DNA of 64,000 nucleotides from contig NZ_CP039451.1 of the NCBI RefSeq assembly GCF_004843725.1, forward strand, positions 2,536,001-2,600,000. Direction: 5' to 3'. The stretch comes from Psychroserpens sp. NJDZ02. GTDB lineage: Bacteria > Bacteroidota > Bacteroidia > Flavobacteriales > Flavobacteriaceae. Positions 54,901 to 62,633 of this stretch are shown here, one piece after another. Position 1 is the first letter of the stretch. Every line of letters starts with the position of its first letter. Made by a program: the position numbers and the translations under genes. Under the pieces are notes generated by a model, which was given only the letters and a program-made list of their open reading frames with translations, did not search any database and was not told the DNA's origin.

Positions 54901-56155
54901 TAATCCATCAAGTTATACCAATGCTACCAACCCAGAGATTATTTCTGTAGATATTACAAATAATCTTACAGGTTGTATTGCTAGAACAAGTTTTAGTATT
55001 GAGGTACAAGAGGGTGCACAGGCTAATCCAGATATGACGCCAATTGTTTACGAGCTATGTGATGACAATATGGAAACCGATGGGGATACTACAAATGATA
55101 GTGTGCAGTTTGATTTAGTTTCTCAAAATCCAGACGTTTTAGATGGACAAGATCCAGCAAACTATATTGTAAGTTACTACGCAACGCAAGCCGATGCCGA
55201 TGCTTCAATAAATCCTTTACCATTATTATACGAAAACATAATTAACCCACAAGTTATTTATGTGCGTGTAGATAATGATACGATGATAGATGATGGATCA
55301 GGAACAGGTACTACAGTTGATACTTCAATATGTTATGAAACCGCAGAGTTAACCTTACAAGTAAATCCATTACCAGAGGTTGAGTTAGAGGCGAGCTATA
55401 TATTATGTATTAACACTAATGGTACGGAAGTAGTCAGTGCGCCAATAATCGAAACAGGATTAAATACCACGGACTATACTTTTGAATGGTTTTTAGAATC
55501 GGTTATTATTCCAGGAGAAACAGGAAGTAGTTTAGAGCCAACGCAAGGCGGTAATTACACTGTAATCGTTACAGATGTTAGTTCAAGTAGTGTTACTATG
55601 TGTCCAACAGAGGCAACAACAATAGTTGAAGAAAGCGAGCCACCGACAATAACAGTAGACTTGTTAACAGAAGCTTTTGCAGACGTACATAACATTTTTG
55701 TTACCGCAACAGGAAGTGGAAGTTCTATATACGAATTTAGTATTGATGACGGACCATGGGAAGTTAATGTGCCAAATGATGGAACATATACTTTTACGGA
55801 TGTTGGAGCAGGAGATCATATTGTAACAGTAAGAGATATAAATGGTTGTGGAGAATCTAGTTTACCAGTTTCTATAATGGATTACCCACACTTCTTTACA
55901 CCAAACGATGATGGTTTTAATGACACATGGAATATCTACGGAATTGATGATCAACCAGATGCTGTGATTTACATCTTTGATCGTTATGGAAAGCTATTAA
56001 AGCAACTCAGTCCAACAGGATTAGGGTGGGATGGAACGTATAACGGAAATCCAATGCCAACCAGTGACTATTGGTTTACAGTTGACTATAGAGAACCAAA
56101 CGATCCAAATAATAGTAGAAAACAATTTAAGGCACACTTTACCTTAAAGCGATAA
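48935..56155 (+). CDS. Giant modular surface protein with T9SS type B sorting domain
   Basis: 2,406 residues. In order: signal peptide (to about 19); CUB domain (about 25-150); PKD domain (about 175-240, YEWDLGDGNF); a proprotein-convertase P domain (about 295-455, MEHSYSGDLFITLVSP); two modules (about 530-720); five tandem modules of about 77 residues (about 727-1110), each starting with a form of DDASFTM and holding IDxxTGxVTNG; about eleven modules of 90-110 residues (1112-2130) with CDxDxDGxxxFDL, an ITYYxTxADA strand and PQTIYVRVE; and a C-terminal gliding-motility / CHU_C domain (about 2316-2406, FTPNDDGFNDTWNI). It would be secreted by T9SS and fixed to the surface; an adhesin role in gliding or attachment is inferred. 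The many Asp clusters suggest calcium binding. Confidence 0.92.
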   Translation: MKNFLLALIFLNSFIALSQNVLMQNTTVNQCGGVFYDSGGPSANYSDNEDFILVICPDTPGNLVQLDFTAFSTGLNTDIMTIYDGDDITTAPPFGSYSGGGASANPGFISASPTNPSGCLTIQFISDGTPNASGWAATISCLEPCQTIVSQLDNASPVPNSDGYIRVCPDEPITLDGSATFSVDGSGATYEWDLGDGNFISGQSATFSYAVPGVYIVNLNVNDTNTGVNPEGCANTNLINQVIQVGTDPDFTGTEAVDSVVCFGESTTLTGLVTPVEFINDCTPPVSETTFLPDEPGSSFESCVTVDCYESSQTLTDVNQIVSICINMEHSYSGDLFITLVSPVGDEVLLHNGNIDNVDTYLGAPIDDETIEDAGVGADYCFDSSASILLVDAPTITAGSSQGNSTPGPSFVSGTYMPAETFNAFLGSPLNGDWCLRIVDDFDFDNGYIFSWSIVFDPNLQPPELSFTPVTVTEGWDADPSITSTTGNDITVQPATAGTHCYTYRTTDDFGCEYTEEVCIDVLPELDNGLPNDLFLCNPGALPYIFDLTENDAVITAPSAVPGDFNITYYETQADATAGTSAISTPASYSSSAVLGVPQTIYVRIEYLNSGCFETEMFTLNITSQPLINPAPNMETCDDAANDGFEPFDLESQNAAILGAQSSTNFVVTYYLSFAQANAGVAGTELVSDYTNTVNPQEIYARVQVVGNDACYTASALPVFELIVNPSDDTSFTITPNCTGGSVSGIVTPGGTFALNPDLGDGAVIDIATGEVTNGVSGTSYTIQYTTTVGACPSSTGQVLVVLTRDDASFTMEPTCDGGLVDTVAVPGGTYVFSILPTDSATIDTATGTITNGTPGETYTVEYTTAGTCPDSSTESVTVNSVEDPAFSVLENCDGATMNIIGDTGGVFNFNPAVTDGAVIDMVTGEVTNGVSGETYVIEYTTSGPCPENSFQNATVLNQDDPAFTVLADCNGGVVDSVVTPGGTYAFNPAVTDTAVIDSNTGTVTSATPGASYTIEYTTAGACIKSSTQVLNILSADDSTVTYVPTCDGAIATITGLSGGVFTFNVPPAAGDAVTLDATSGLISGGISNTTYSIDYSTNGPCPTTTNNIVTVYPEPVAVDPTPLSVCDDGTPDGLTSIDLSLKNNEISGGNPAYVVTYYLTQLDADMEVNPLAIPYTNISNPQTVFVRVEDVNTTCYTTTTLQLEVEQAPITFAPTDLTFCDPDSDGYGVFELTDAEAQITGGVSGLSVTYHETSSDAQLNVNPLTSPYTNIVEDIQVVYVRVESATITTACASYEDLRLIVNPTPQITDPSPLEVCDNDADGIASFDLELNNPEILNQLDTDTTNDLATTDYTITYYTTAADAAVPQNGIATPNAFTNTTVYMQTIWVVITDNANGCSTTTTMDLIVNPLPVLVQPTPLELCNATDLPGEVATLAQEEFTLEDANAQILNGQTGITLTHYFTQAGADNATVADQIFSPYTNTANAQTVYVRAEDNVTGCISTITLNLRVNPTPSPEANPSALIECDIDNDGLALFDLDSQTVSILNGEPGVSISYHETESDATEGINLLTSPYTNVVLNNQNVYVRAENDITGCFTIVILPLEVQPSPVVPATIDDYVVCDDNNDGFNQFDFDTVMSPQILGTQNPADFTLTYHTTALNAESGNSPIVNTGNYTNATNPQTIYIRLVSNTNGCVTTGQFEIRVDFPPVLVQPTPLAICDELDANYYENNDDMATFDLTLKDDEITAGDVSWIVAYYVTQADAQADVNVIADPTMYTNMMVGANPANPQTVYVRVTDSNTGCFSFTTLTIRVLPNPTPLENPDNIELCDDVAIVGPNDLIEIFDLTQDATVILNGEGINPSDPRHLSYYTDLDNALMGTTPIADPTMHSNEDPTNPGVAITPQTIYVRVTNGTDETGTSGTGCYTIVSFDIIVNPLPEVSPIEDYIYCELFSDGQYGFDLVSKTDEILGTQSATDFTLTFYAADGTTIGNPSSYTNATNPEIISVDITNNLTGCIARTSFSIEVQEGAQANPDMTPIVYELCDDNMETDGDTTNDSVQFDLVSQNPDVLDGQDPANYIVSYYATQADADASINPLPLLYENIINPQVIYVRVDNDTMIDDGSGTGTTVDTSICYETAELTLQVNPLPEVELEASYILCINTNGTEVVSAPIIETGLNTTDYTFEWFLESVIIPGETGSSLEPTQGGNYTVIVTDVSSSSVTMCPTEATTIVEESEPPTITVDLLTEAFADVHNIFVTATGSGSSIYEFSIDDGPWEVNVPNDGTYTFTDVGAGDHIVTVRDINGCGESSLPVSIMDYPHFFTPNDDGFNDTWNIYGIDDQPDAVIYIFDRYGKLLKQLSPTGLGWDGTYNGNPMPTSDYWFTVDYREPNDPNNSRKQFKAHFTLKR

Positions 56156-56187
56156 GTCATAATAACTACCTAATAGTTATGGATATA

Positions 56188-56219
56188 AAAAAAGCCTGAA
56201 CATATGTTCAGGCTTTTTT
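56188..56219. terminator. Palindromic terminator behind the giant gene
   Basis: Perfect palindrome AAGCCTGAACATATGTTC.. with A and T runs. It shares the inner 20 bases with the hairpin at 56449-56474. Confidence 0.85.
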
Positions 56220-56448
56220 GTATACTTAAGTAGCCTTATAAATAATTCTTGTGGTTTATTATAAGATAGAAAATGTCTCCATCTATAAATATTAGGGTTT
56301 TGATCTAACTCGTGTTAAGAAGCTATGTTTTTATGCTATAAACAAAATACTTTATATTATTTGTGTTGAATATTAAAAACTTTTATAAGTACTGATAATA
56401 TAATTTTTTAATGGTGTAGGTATTGATTACTGTAAATTTGGGTGTAAA
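56220..56448. other. Spacer between two matching terminators
   Basis: About 230 AT-rich bases between convergent genes, without open frame or other feature that I can see. Confidence 0.5.
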
Positions 56449-56474
56449 AAAACCTGAACATATGTTCAGGTTTT
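56449..56474. terminator. Palindromic terminator behind the FadL-like gene
   Basis: AAAACCTGAACATATGTTCA.. palindrome, serving the minus-strand gene that ends at 56497. Confidence 0.8.
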
Positions 56475-56496
56475 GTATTATTTATTTAAGAATAAG

Positions 56497-58017
56497 TTAT
56501 AGTCTGAATCCTAAGGTTAATATCACATTAGAAATTTTAGTGTCTAAGGTAACAGGGTTAGTTAATCCAGTATTAAAAAATTGTTCGTCTTTATCTTGGT
56601 TTGATTGACTAAAAGCTAAATCTAAATTGGTATTTCCAAAGTTGTAGCCCAAACCTAAAGAATATCCTGTTAAGTCACCAACAGTTGTACCGTTAGCATA
56701 AGGGCTTTCTTCTATTCTGTAACCACCTCTAAAACTAAATTGCTTTACTTTATATTCTGCACCAATCTTGTATGTTGAAGCAGCAGTTAGCATATTTTCC
56801 ATTAAAGTGTTTTCTGCGTTAAAAGCAGGGTCTGATGTTGGTTTAAATTTTGTTTTACTATAGTCACGTCTTGAGTAATCTACACTAATTAAACCTTGAG
56901 TTCCAAAAACGTATGCTAAACTACCTGTTATCTTACTAGGTGTTTGTATTCTGTAGCTTTCAAAAATATTTAAAACATTTGGGTCTACAACTTGATAAAA
57001 GTCACCTAGATTTTGGTCAGAAACAAATGTTTCAACATATTGTGATGTTTCATCTTCAAGGGTCATCCATGTTGGAGATTCATATGTTATTCCCGCTCTT
57101 AGTTCATTAGTTAATTTAAATATCCCTCCTAATTGAAAAGAAAATCCAGACCCAGTTGTAGACAATGTGTTGTCAAATAAGACTTCTTTAACTATAGATC
57201 CAGCGTTATTGTTCGTTTCGTAAAAATTAGTGTAACGCTCATAATTCAAAAAATGAGAATTAAGGTTTAAACCAAAATAAGTATTTTCTCCATACTGTGT
57301 TCCAAGATTAAAGCTGATTTTTCCATTATAACCTGTAGCAGAATATGTATAATCTTGTTGAAACGAATTGCCTGCAATATTACTGCTATATAAAGTATTG
57401 TTATCATCAGTAGAATTAGGTTCTAGAATATACGAGTCATAACCTAGAAAAGCTTGCTGATTGCCATAACCATAAGCGCTTCCTATTCCTGAATAAGCAT
57501 CAGAAGTAGATTCGCCAGGAAAAGCTGATATTTCATCTAGACGTAAACCTTGTGCATTGGAAAGAAAATATTGACCAATACTAGTGTTTCCTGTTCCATT
57601 TGCTCTCCAGTCATTATCATAGTTTTTAGTGATGTCATATTCCATAGCTAAAGAAAACTTCTTCCAAGGAGAATCAGTATTATTATTTTTAAATACAAAA
57701 ACACCACCTCCTTGATTTAAATTAAATGAAGAGTTAGAAGAGTGATCTCTACCATTAAAGTAATTGGTGTCATTAGAGTTGTTTTCCGTTCCTAATGAAA
57801 ATGAAGCGTAGCTACTCGTGAAAACTGCAGATCCTGCGGGATTAATACTTATCGCGCTTAAGTCACCTCCAAGTGCTCCAAAAGCACCACTCATACTTTG
57901 AAAACGCGCTGTTCCAGTTATTTCTCCACCAGAATATCGTAAAGCATCATTAATAGTTTGAGCATTACTTATAGACAAGGATAGTATTCCTACTACTAAT
58001 ATAATTATTTTTTTCAT
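56497..58017 (-). CDS. OmpP1/FadL-type outer-membrane transport protein
   Basis: 506 residues. Signal peptide (LSLSISNAQ), then the family's N-terminal pattern ALRYSGGEITGTARFQSMSG and AFGALGGDLSAISINPAGSA, where the plug and the NPA motif of FadL-type channels lie. A 14-strand barrel follows (LSFNLG, FSFQLGGIFKL, YSRRDYSKTKF, YSLGLGYNFG) to the end ILTLGFRL. It transports hydrophobic compounds or serves as a surface channel; in flavobacteria the substrate is mostly unknown. It lies 19 bases behind the low-complexity lipoprotein gene, so one operon is likely. Confidence 0.9.
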   Translation of the reverse strand: MKKIIILVVGILSLSISNAQTINDALRYSGGEITGTARFQSMSGAFGALGGDLSAISINPAGSAVFTSSYASFSLGTENNSNDTNYFNGRDHSSNSSFNLNQGGGVFVFKNNNTDSPWKKFSLAMEYDITKNYDNDWRANGTGNTSIGQYFLSNAQGLRLDEISAFPGESTSDAYSGIGSAYGYGNQQAFLGYDSYILEPNSTDDNNTLYSSNIAGNSFQQDYTYSATGYNGKISFNLGTQYGENTYFGLNLNSHFLNYERYTNFYETNNNAGSIVKEVLFDNTLSTTGSGFSFQLGGIFKLTNELRAGITYESPTWMTLEDETSQYVETFVSDQNLGDFYQVVDPNVLNIFESYRIQTPSKITGSLAYVFGTQGLISVDYSRRDYSKTKFKPTSDPAFNAENTLMENMLTAASTYKIGAEYKVKQFSFRGGYRIEESPYANGTTVGDLTGYSLGLGYNFGNTNLDLAFSQSNQDKDEQFFNTGLTNPVTLDTKISNVILTLGFRL

Positions 58018-58036
58018 AGATATTTTTATTTAAATT

Positions 58037-59032
58037 TTAGCCTCTTCCTCTTCTTGAACTACTGCTGCTTGAAGAAGAACTACTTCTTGATGAGGAGCTA
58101 CTTCTTGTCGAACTCCCTGAAGGCGTACTTGTTCTGGGTGTGGAATTGTTGGTTCTTGGTGTAGAATTGTTGCTTCTAGGTGTAGAGTTATTAGTTCTAG
58201 GTCTTGTCGTGTTCGTTCTAGGTCTAGTTGTCGTGTTGGTTCTAGGTCTAGTTGTTGTGTTAGTTCTAGGTCTAGTTGTTGTGTTAGCTCTAGTTCTAGT
58301 TGTTGTATTAGCCCTAGTTCTAGATGTTGTTCTTGATCTAGTTACAGTGTTTCTAGAATTTAATCTTGAATTTGAAAAAGAGTTTCTATTAGTATTAGTT
58401 CCACGTCTTCCGTTATTGTAAGATAAACCTCTTCTATTATACCTATTGTTGTAAGCATTGCCGTAACCATAAGCATAACCATTTCCGTAATAAGAGTGTC
58501 CCCAATATGGATTATTGAAACCATTATTCCAGCCATAACCATAACCATAACCAAATCCAGCATTCCAACCCCAATTATTGTAACCCCAAGGTCTATTGTA
58601 TCCCCAGTTGTTGTATCCCCAGTTGTTGTATCCCCAATTATTATAACCCCAACCATAGTTGTTATAGCCATTATCATAGACGTTAATCACAACATTTTCA
58701 TTAGTTGCTCCCCAACCTGCATTTTGGGTGCTATTATCTAAAGAGTCGTCATATGATCCTTGGTAAGAATCTATATCTGTAAAAACATCATCTTCATTAT
58801 TATATACTTCTGCTTCTAAGGCTTTTTCTTTAAAGTAATTAGAATAGTAATCATTATTATTTTCTGCAGGTATTGCAACATCTTCTTGTGGCGTATTTTC
58901 GGTAGTAGATCCATAAATACCGTCACTTGTTTGTCCAACATATTGATAAGATCCACAAGAGCTTAAAGCTAAAACAGCTGTAAGAACCATAAACGATGGT
59001 GTTTTTTTAGATAAGTAGTTATTTAATTTCAT
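58037..59032 (-). CDS. Low-complexity lipoprotein (NWGY and TTRPRTN repeats)
   Basis: 331 residues. A lipoprotein signal (LALSSC, Cys26) is followed by an acidic part (about 45-100). A Gly/Tyr/Asn/Trp-rich stretch with tandem NNWGY units (about 120-200) comes next, then an Arg/Thr/Asn/Pro stretch with tandem TTRPRTN and NNSTPRT units (about 225-300) and a Ser/Arg tail. The charge switches from acidic to very basic along the chain. Such composition suggests a disordered, surface- or peptidoglycan-associated protein; the function is unknown. The repeated codons are also tandem DNA repeats (about 58140-58340), prone to length change. Confidence 0.75.
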   Translation of the reverse strand: MKLNNYLSKKTPSFMVLTAVLALSSCGSYQYVGQTSDGIYGSTTENTPQEDVAIPAENNNDYYSNYFKEKALEAEVYNNEDDVFTDIDSYQGSYDDSLDNSTQNAGWGATNENVVINVYDNGYNNYGWGYNNWGYNNWGYNNWGYNRPWGYNNWGWNAGFGYGYGYGWNNGFNNPYWGHSYYGNGYAYGYGNAYNNRYNRRGLSYNNGRRGTNTNRNSFSNSRLNSRNTVTRSRTTSRTRANTTTRTRANTTTRPRTNTTTRPRTNTTTRPRTNTTRPRTNNSTPRSNNSTPRTNNSTPRTSTPSGSSTRSSSSSRSSSSSSSSSSRRGRG

Positions 59033-59051
59033 ATCATGTTGTTTTTAATTG

Positions 59052-59079
59052 TTGAACATTGTAAAAATAGTTAGTTTTG
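59052..59079 (+). promoter_or_regulatory. Promoter of proS
   Basis: TTG at 59052-59054, 17 bases, TAGTTTTG at 59072-59079; the leader to the ATG is about 50 bases. Confidence 0.5.
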
Positions 59080-59133
59080 CTGAACTATTTTATTATTTAA
59101 CATAATCACAATTTTTGTGCCAAAATACTGTAT

Positions 59134-60612
59134 ATGAGTAAAAAACTAACAAGTAGAGCTGAAAATTATTCCAAATGGTATAATGAATTGGTTGTAGAGG
59201 CGGACCTAGCTGAAAATTCGGCAGTAAGAGGTTGTATGGTCATAAAACCTTATGGCTATGCGATATGGGAAAAAATGCAAGCAGAATTGGATAAAAAGTT
59301 TAAAGAAACTGGACATCAGAACGCTTATTTTCCATTATTTGTTCCAAAAAGCCTATTTGAAGCTGAAGAAAAGAATGCGGAAGGTTTCGCAAAGGAGTGC
59401 GCAGTAGTGACCCATTATAGATTAGAAAACGATCCAGATAAGCCAGGGAAACTGAGAGTTGACCCAAATGCTAAGCTTGAAGAAGAATTAGTGGTAAGAC
59501 CAACTAGTGAAGCTATTATATGGAGCACCTTTAAAGGATGGGTACAATCATATAGAGATTTACCTCTATTAATCAATCAATGGGCTAACGTTGTGCGTTG
59601 GGAAATGCGTACACGTTTATTTTTGCGTACAGCAGAATTTTTATGGCAAGAAGGACATACAGCGCATACAACAAAAAAAGAAGCGATTGCTGAAGCAGAA
59701 TTAATGAACGGCGTTTACGCCACGTTTACAGAAGACTTTATGGCTATTCCTGTTATACAGGGATTAAAAACAGAAAGTGAACGTTTTGCTGGAGCAGATG
59801 AAACCTATTGTATTGAAGCTTTAATGCAAGATGGAAAAGCACTACAGGCTGGGACGTCTCACTTTTTAGGTCAAAACTTCGCTAAAGCATTTGATGTGAA
59901 ATTTACATCAAAAGAAGGGAAGCAAGAATATGTATGGGCAACATCTTGGGGCGTATCTACAAGATTAATGGGAGCATTAATTATGACACATAGTGATGAC
60001 CATGGATTAGTACTACCTCCAAAATTAGCGCCAAACCAAGTTGTTATTGTTCCTATATATAAGACAGATCAACAATTGGAAGCTATTACAGAAGTCGTTA
60101 ATGGTATAATGACAGACTTAAGAAGTAGAAATGTATCCGTTAAGTTTGATAATAGGGATACGTATAGACCAGGTGCTAAGTTTGCACAACACGAATTGCA
60201 AGGTGTGCCATTAAGGATAGCTATAGGAGCAAGAGATCTAGAAAACGGTACTGTGGAGCTTGCTAGACGTGATACATTAACTAAAGAAGTTGTTGCATTA
60301 GATACTTTAATAGATAGAGTAGAGGGGTTAATGACGGAAATACAAGATACTTTATATAAGAAAGCTTTAGATTTTAGAGATACACACATCACAGAAGTAG
60401 AAACTTTTGAAGAATTTAAAAAAGTTTTAGAAGAAAAGGGAGGATTTATCTCTGCACATTGGGATGGAACCGCAGAAACTGAAGATAAAATCAAAGAAAT
60501 AACTAAAGCTACGATTAGATGTCTTCCTTTAGACGGAAAAATTGAAAAAGGAATTTGTGTGCTTACAGGCAGAGAATCAGCACGTCGCGTGTTATTTGCA
60601 AAAGCTTATTAA
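59134..60612 (+). CDS. proS: Prolyl-tRNA synthetase, eukaryotic/archaeal-type (type 3)
   Basis: 492 residues. Charges tRNA-Pro. Class II motifs: motif 1 region [16 protein letters not shown], motif 2 [24 protein letters not shown] and motif 3 [20 protein letters not shown]. The anticodon-binding domain (about 290-390) and the short C-terminal zinc-like domain ending in LFAKAY are those of the type 3 group. The editing insert of the E. coli enzyme is absent, as expected for this form, common in Bacteroidetes. Divergent to the lipoprotein gene. Confidence 0.97.
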   Translation: MSKKLTSRAENYSKWYNELVVEADLAENSAVRGCMVIKPYGYAIWEKMQAELDKKFKETGHQNAYFPLFVPKSLFEAEEKNAEGFAKECAVVTHYRLENDPDKPGKLRVDPNAKLEEELVVRPTSEAIIWSTFKGWVQSYRDLPLLINQWANVVRWEMRTRLFLRTAEFLWQEGHTAHTTKKEAIAEAELMNGVYATFTEDFMAIPVIQGLKTESERFAGADETYCIEALMQDGKALQAGTSHFLGQNFAKAFDVKFTSKEGKQEYVWATSWGVSTRLMGALIMTHSDDHGLVLPPKLAPNQVVIVPIYKTDQQLEAITEVVNGIMTDLRSRNVSVKFDNRDTYRPGAKFAQHELQGVPLRIAIGARDLENGTVELARRDTLTKEVVALDTLIDRVEGLMTEIQDTLYKKALDFRDTHITEVETFEEFKKVLEEKGGFISAHWDGTAETEDKIKEITKATIRCLPLDGKIEKGICVLTGRESARRVLFAKAY

Positions 60613-60642
60613 AGTTTTTTTTGTTTTTTTTTATAAAAATTG

Positions 60643-60672
60643 TTGCAATACTTAAATATAGTTGTATATTTG
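60643..60672 (+). promoter_or_regulatory. Upstream promoter of the tRNA-Glu / rpsT region
   Basis: TTG at 60643-60645, 19 bases, TATATTTG at 60665-60672. Confidence 0.65.
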
Positions 60673-60721
60673 CACCCGCAATGGCAACGTTGCTAAGTTA
60701 TTTAAAAGTTATTTGAAAAGT

Positions 60722-60752
60722 TTGCAAGTTTAAAAAATATGTTTTATATTTG
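60722..60752 (+). promoter_or_regulatory. Second promoter of the tRNA-Glu / rpsT region
   Basis: TTG at 60722-60724, 20 bases, TATATTTG at 60745-60752, about 20 bases before the tRNA gene. Confidence 0.65.
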
Positions 60753-60771
60753 CGCTCTCAATAATTAAAAT

Positions 60772-60843
60772 GGCCCGTTCGTCTATCGGCTAGGACGCAT
60801 GGTTTTCATCCATGTAAGAGGGGTTCGACTCCCCTACGGGCTA
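60772..60843 (+). tRNA. tRNA-Glu (anticodon TTC)
   Basis: 72 bases that fold into the complete cloverleaf: acceptor GGCCCGT / ACGGGCT, D arm GTC..GAC, anticodon stem CATGG / CCATG with loop TTTTCAT (anticodon TTC), and T arm AGGGG-TTCGACT-CCCCT. The CCA end is not encoded. It lies 31 bases before rpsT and may share its transcript. Confidence 0.95.
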
Positions 60844-60874
60844 CAATTTTTATAAAAAAAATAAGGAAACAAAA

Positions 60875-61126
60875 ATGGCAAATCACAAGTCAACTTTAAA
60901 AAGAATTAGAAGTAACGAAGCTAAGCGTTTGTTAAACAAGTACCAACATAAGACTACCCGTAATGCAATTAAAAAATTACGTGAGTTAGAAGACAAAAAA
61001 GAAGCAGAAGCTTTATTTCCTTCTATTGTTTCTATGTTAGACAGATTAGCAAAGAAAAACGTTATACATGCTAACAAAGCTTCTAACTTAAAATCTAGTT
61101 TATCTAAGCACGTTGCTGCTATGTAA
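60875..61126 (+). CDS. rpsT: 30S ribosomal protein S20
   Basis: 83 residues. Primary 16S rRNA-binding protein of the small subunit: [19 protein letters not shown] at the start, basic helices with [18 protein letters not shown] in the middle, and [20 protein letters not shown] near the end, which is the family signature. An AAGGA ribosome binding site stands nine bases before the ATG. The length is normal. Placed between tRNA-Glu and the rRNA operon, in a region of translation genes. Confidence 0.97.
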   Translation: MANHKSTLKRIRSNEAKRLLNKYQHKTTRNAIKKLRELEDKKEAEALFPSIVSMLDRLAKKNVIHANKASNLKSSLSKHVAAM

Positions 61127-61147
61127 TTAGTTTTACTTTAAAAATTT

Positions 61148-61178
61148 AAAAACGCTTCATATTTATGGAGCGTTTTTT
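61148..61178 (+). terminator. Intrinsic terminator behind rpsT
   Basis: Stem AAAAACGCT / AGCGTTTTT extended by a weaker inner stem, then a T run. Confidence 0.75.
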
Positions 61179-62019
61179 TTGTGCTTTATTTTGACAGGAC
61201 TAAGCGTTTATTTTATAAAGTCATTTTGTTTAGCGTATTAAATAGTGATTAGATTTGTGGGACGTCATGAATAAATAAAAATAGTGTTGAGTTTAGTTAA
61301 GAAAAAGACTATATTTCTGATATCCCTAAATTGAACTCTAGTAGTTTTTATTTTAACGTTGAAAGATTTTGCTTATGTATTTGTGCTTTTAGTTAAATAG
61401 GTGAGGATGTTTTTATATTGATCTTTCTGTAGTAATAGTATTGTAGCTTTCAAATTGTGTCCGTCTTATTTTTTATAAAACTTAACTAATATTACTAATG
61501 CTGATGGTTTTTTTTAAAATATCCAAGACATGTTTTAAACTGATTTTGATGCTTTTCTAAAAAAAATCTCATTTTGATTCATTTATAATCTTTACTGTTA
61601 TTGGATTAATATAATAAGCATCTAATTTATAATAAGAATTCTTTTAAAAAGTCTTCATCCTGTAGTATTTCAGAAATGTATTTTAGAGCTTTTCTATGTT
61701 ATAATTCTCATTTTTTTAAAATTGATAAAGGTATATTAACTGGTAAATGTAGGTGCGTATATTGTGTTTACTTCTAAGATTCCTTTCATATAACTTGGCT
61801 ATAACCGAATAGTAATATTATGGTAATAGATATTTTTTCAAGACAAGAGTATTTTATACGAGCAACTGTCTAAGGAAGGTTTTAGAATATATTTAAATTT
61901 TTAAAGAATAGCATTTAACAGTATAAGAAAGAAAGGTGTTTTTTCGGATTTAAGGTTCTGTTTAGTTAAACGACTTAGATCTCAAGTGCTTCTTGCTGTA
62001 ATAAATCAGACAAACTAGA
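61179..62019. other. Degenerate spacer before the rRNA operon
   Basis: About 840 AT-rich bases with stops in all frames. I find no gene, repeat or RNA here. Confidence 0.5.
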
Positions 62020-62127
62020 ATGTATCTAAAGGCAGAGCATTTTAATGCACTCTTTACAGATCCTACATATTATTCGGCACCAAACCAACCATTCAGAGAT
62101 TTTGCAATACGCTTTGGATTAGTTTGA
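62020..62127 (+). pseudogene. Fragment of an outer-membrane barrel gene (C-terminal end)
   Basis: From the ATG at 62020 the frame reads MYLKAEHFNALFTDPTYYSA and ends PFRDFAIRFGLV before a TGA at 62125. The final strand pattern FRDFAIRFGLV followed, if TGA were TGG, by W is that of the last barrel strand of Bacteroidetes outer-membrane proteins. The upstream part of the gene is missing and the frame closes before 62002. It is a remnant only. Confidence 0.4.
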
Positions 62128-62148
62128 ATTTCCTTTTGTAAAACAATT

Positions 62149-62311
62149 AGGGCGTTACCCAAAGGGTCGGGCTATCACTACTCGCTTTTTTTTGATAAAT
62201 TATAACACAATATCTAAGGTAGATCTCTTTATTAGCTGCATTGTTTGCTAATAAGATGTAAATATAAAAAAAGAGCTCAAACAGACCGTTCTATCCCTAA
62301 CGCGTTGCGAG
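62149..62311 (-). repeat. Intergenic repeat or structured RNA candidate, copy 3
   Basis: On the minus strand: CGCAACGCGTTAGGGATAG, AACGGTCTGTTTGAGCTC, a T run, about 70 bases, then AAAAGCGAGTAGTGATAGCC and CGACCCTTTGGGTAACGCCC. The first part parallels GCGTTAAGGAT... at 43921-43890 (minus) and 45697-45727 (+). From memory such sequences are common between genes in flavobacteria. Confidence 0.45.
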
Positions 62312-62464
62312 TGAATAATCAATATGAGATTTGGGAAGCGATAATAATGACTTCAAAGGATAATCAAATAACACAATCAAATAAAAAACAATTAGGTAAC
62401 CGTTTGATAGCAAAGCTTTAGCAAGGTATGTTACCATTAAATTAAAAAAAGATTACCAAAAGGG

Positions 62465-62494
62465 TTGTGGGAACCAAAAAGGCTTGTATATTTG
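62465..62494 (+). promoter_or_regulatory. rRNA operon promoter P1
   Basis: TTG at 62465-62467 in TTGTGGGA, 19 bases, TATATTTG at 62487-62494, followed by CACCCC. Confidence 0.75.
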
Positions 62495-62602
62495 CACCCC
62501 GAAAACGACGTAACTATAACAGGTTAATTAGTGATTAAGAAAACGTTCAGAGAGTTATTATGACAGTTTAATAGAAAAGAGTCAAATCTTTTCAAATAAA
62601 GC

Positions 62603-62633
62603 TTGTGGGATTTAAAAAAGCGAATTATATTTG
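62603..62633 (+). promoter_or_regulatory. rRNA operon promoter P2
   Basis: TTG at 62603-62605 in TTGTGGGA, 20 bases, TATATTTG at 62626-62633, followed by CACCCG. It is almost a copy of P1, 139 bases downstream. Confidence 0.75.

Noticed and set aside
58140..58340. CRISPR array
   Set aside because: The tandem units are contiguous coding repeats without unique spacers. I saw no CRISPR-like repeat-spacer pattern and no cas gene anywhere in the window.
58140..58741. Open frames opposite and beside the low-complexity lipoprotein gene (three frames of 80-105 codons)
   Set aside because: They are created by the repetitive DNA of the real gene, and their translations are simple Val/Leu, Ile/Thr or Met/Ile repeats.
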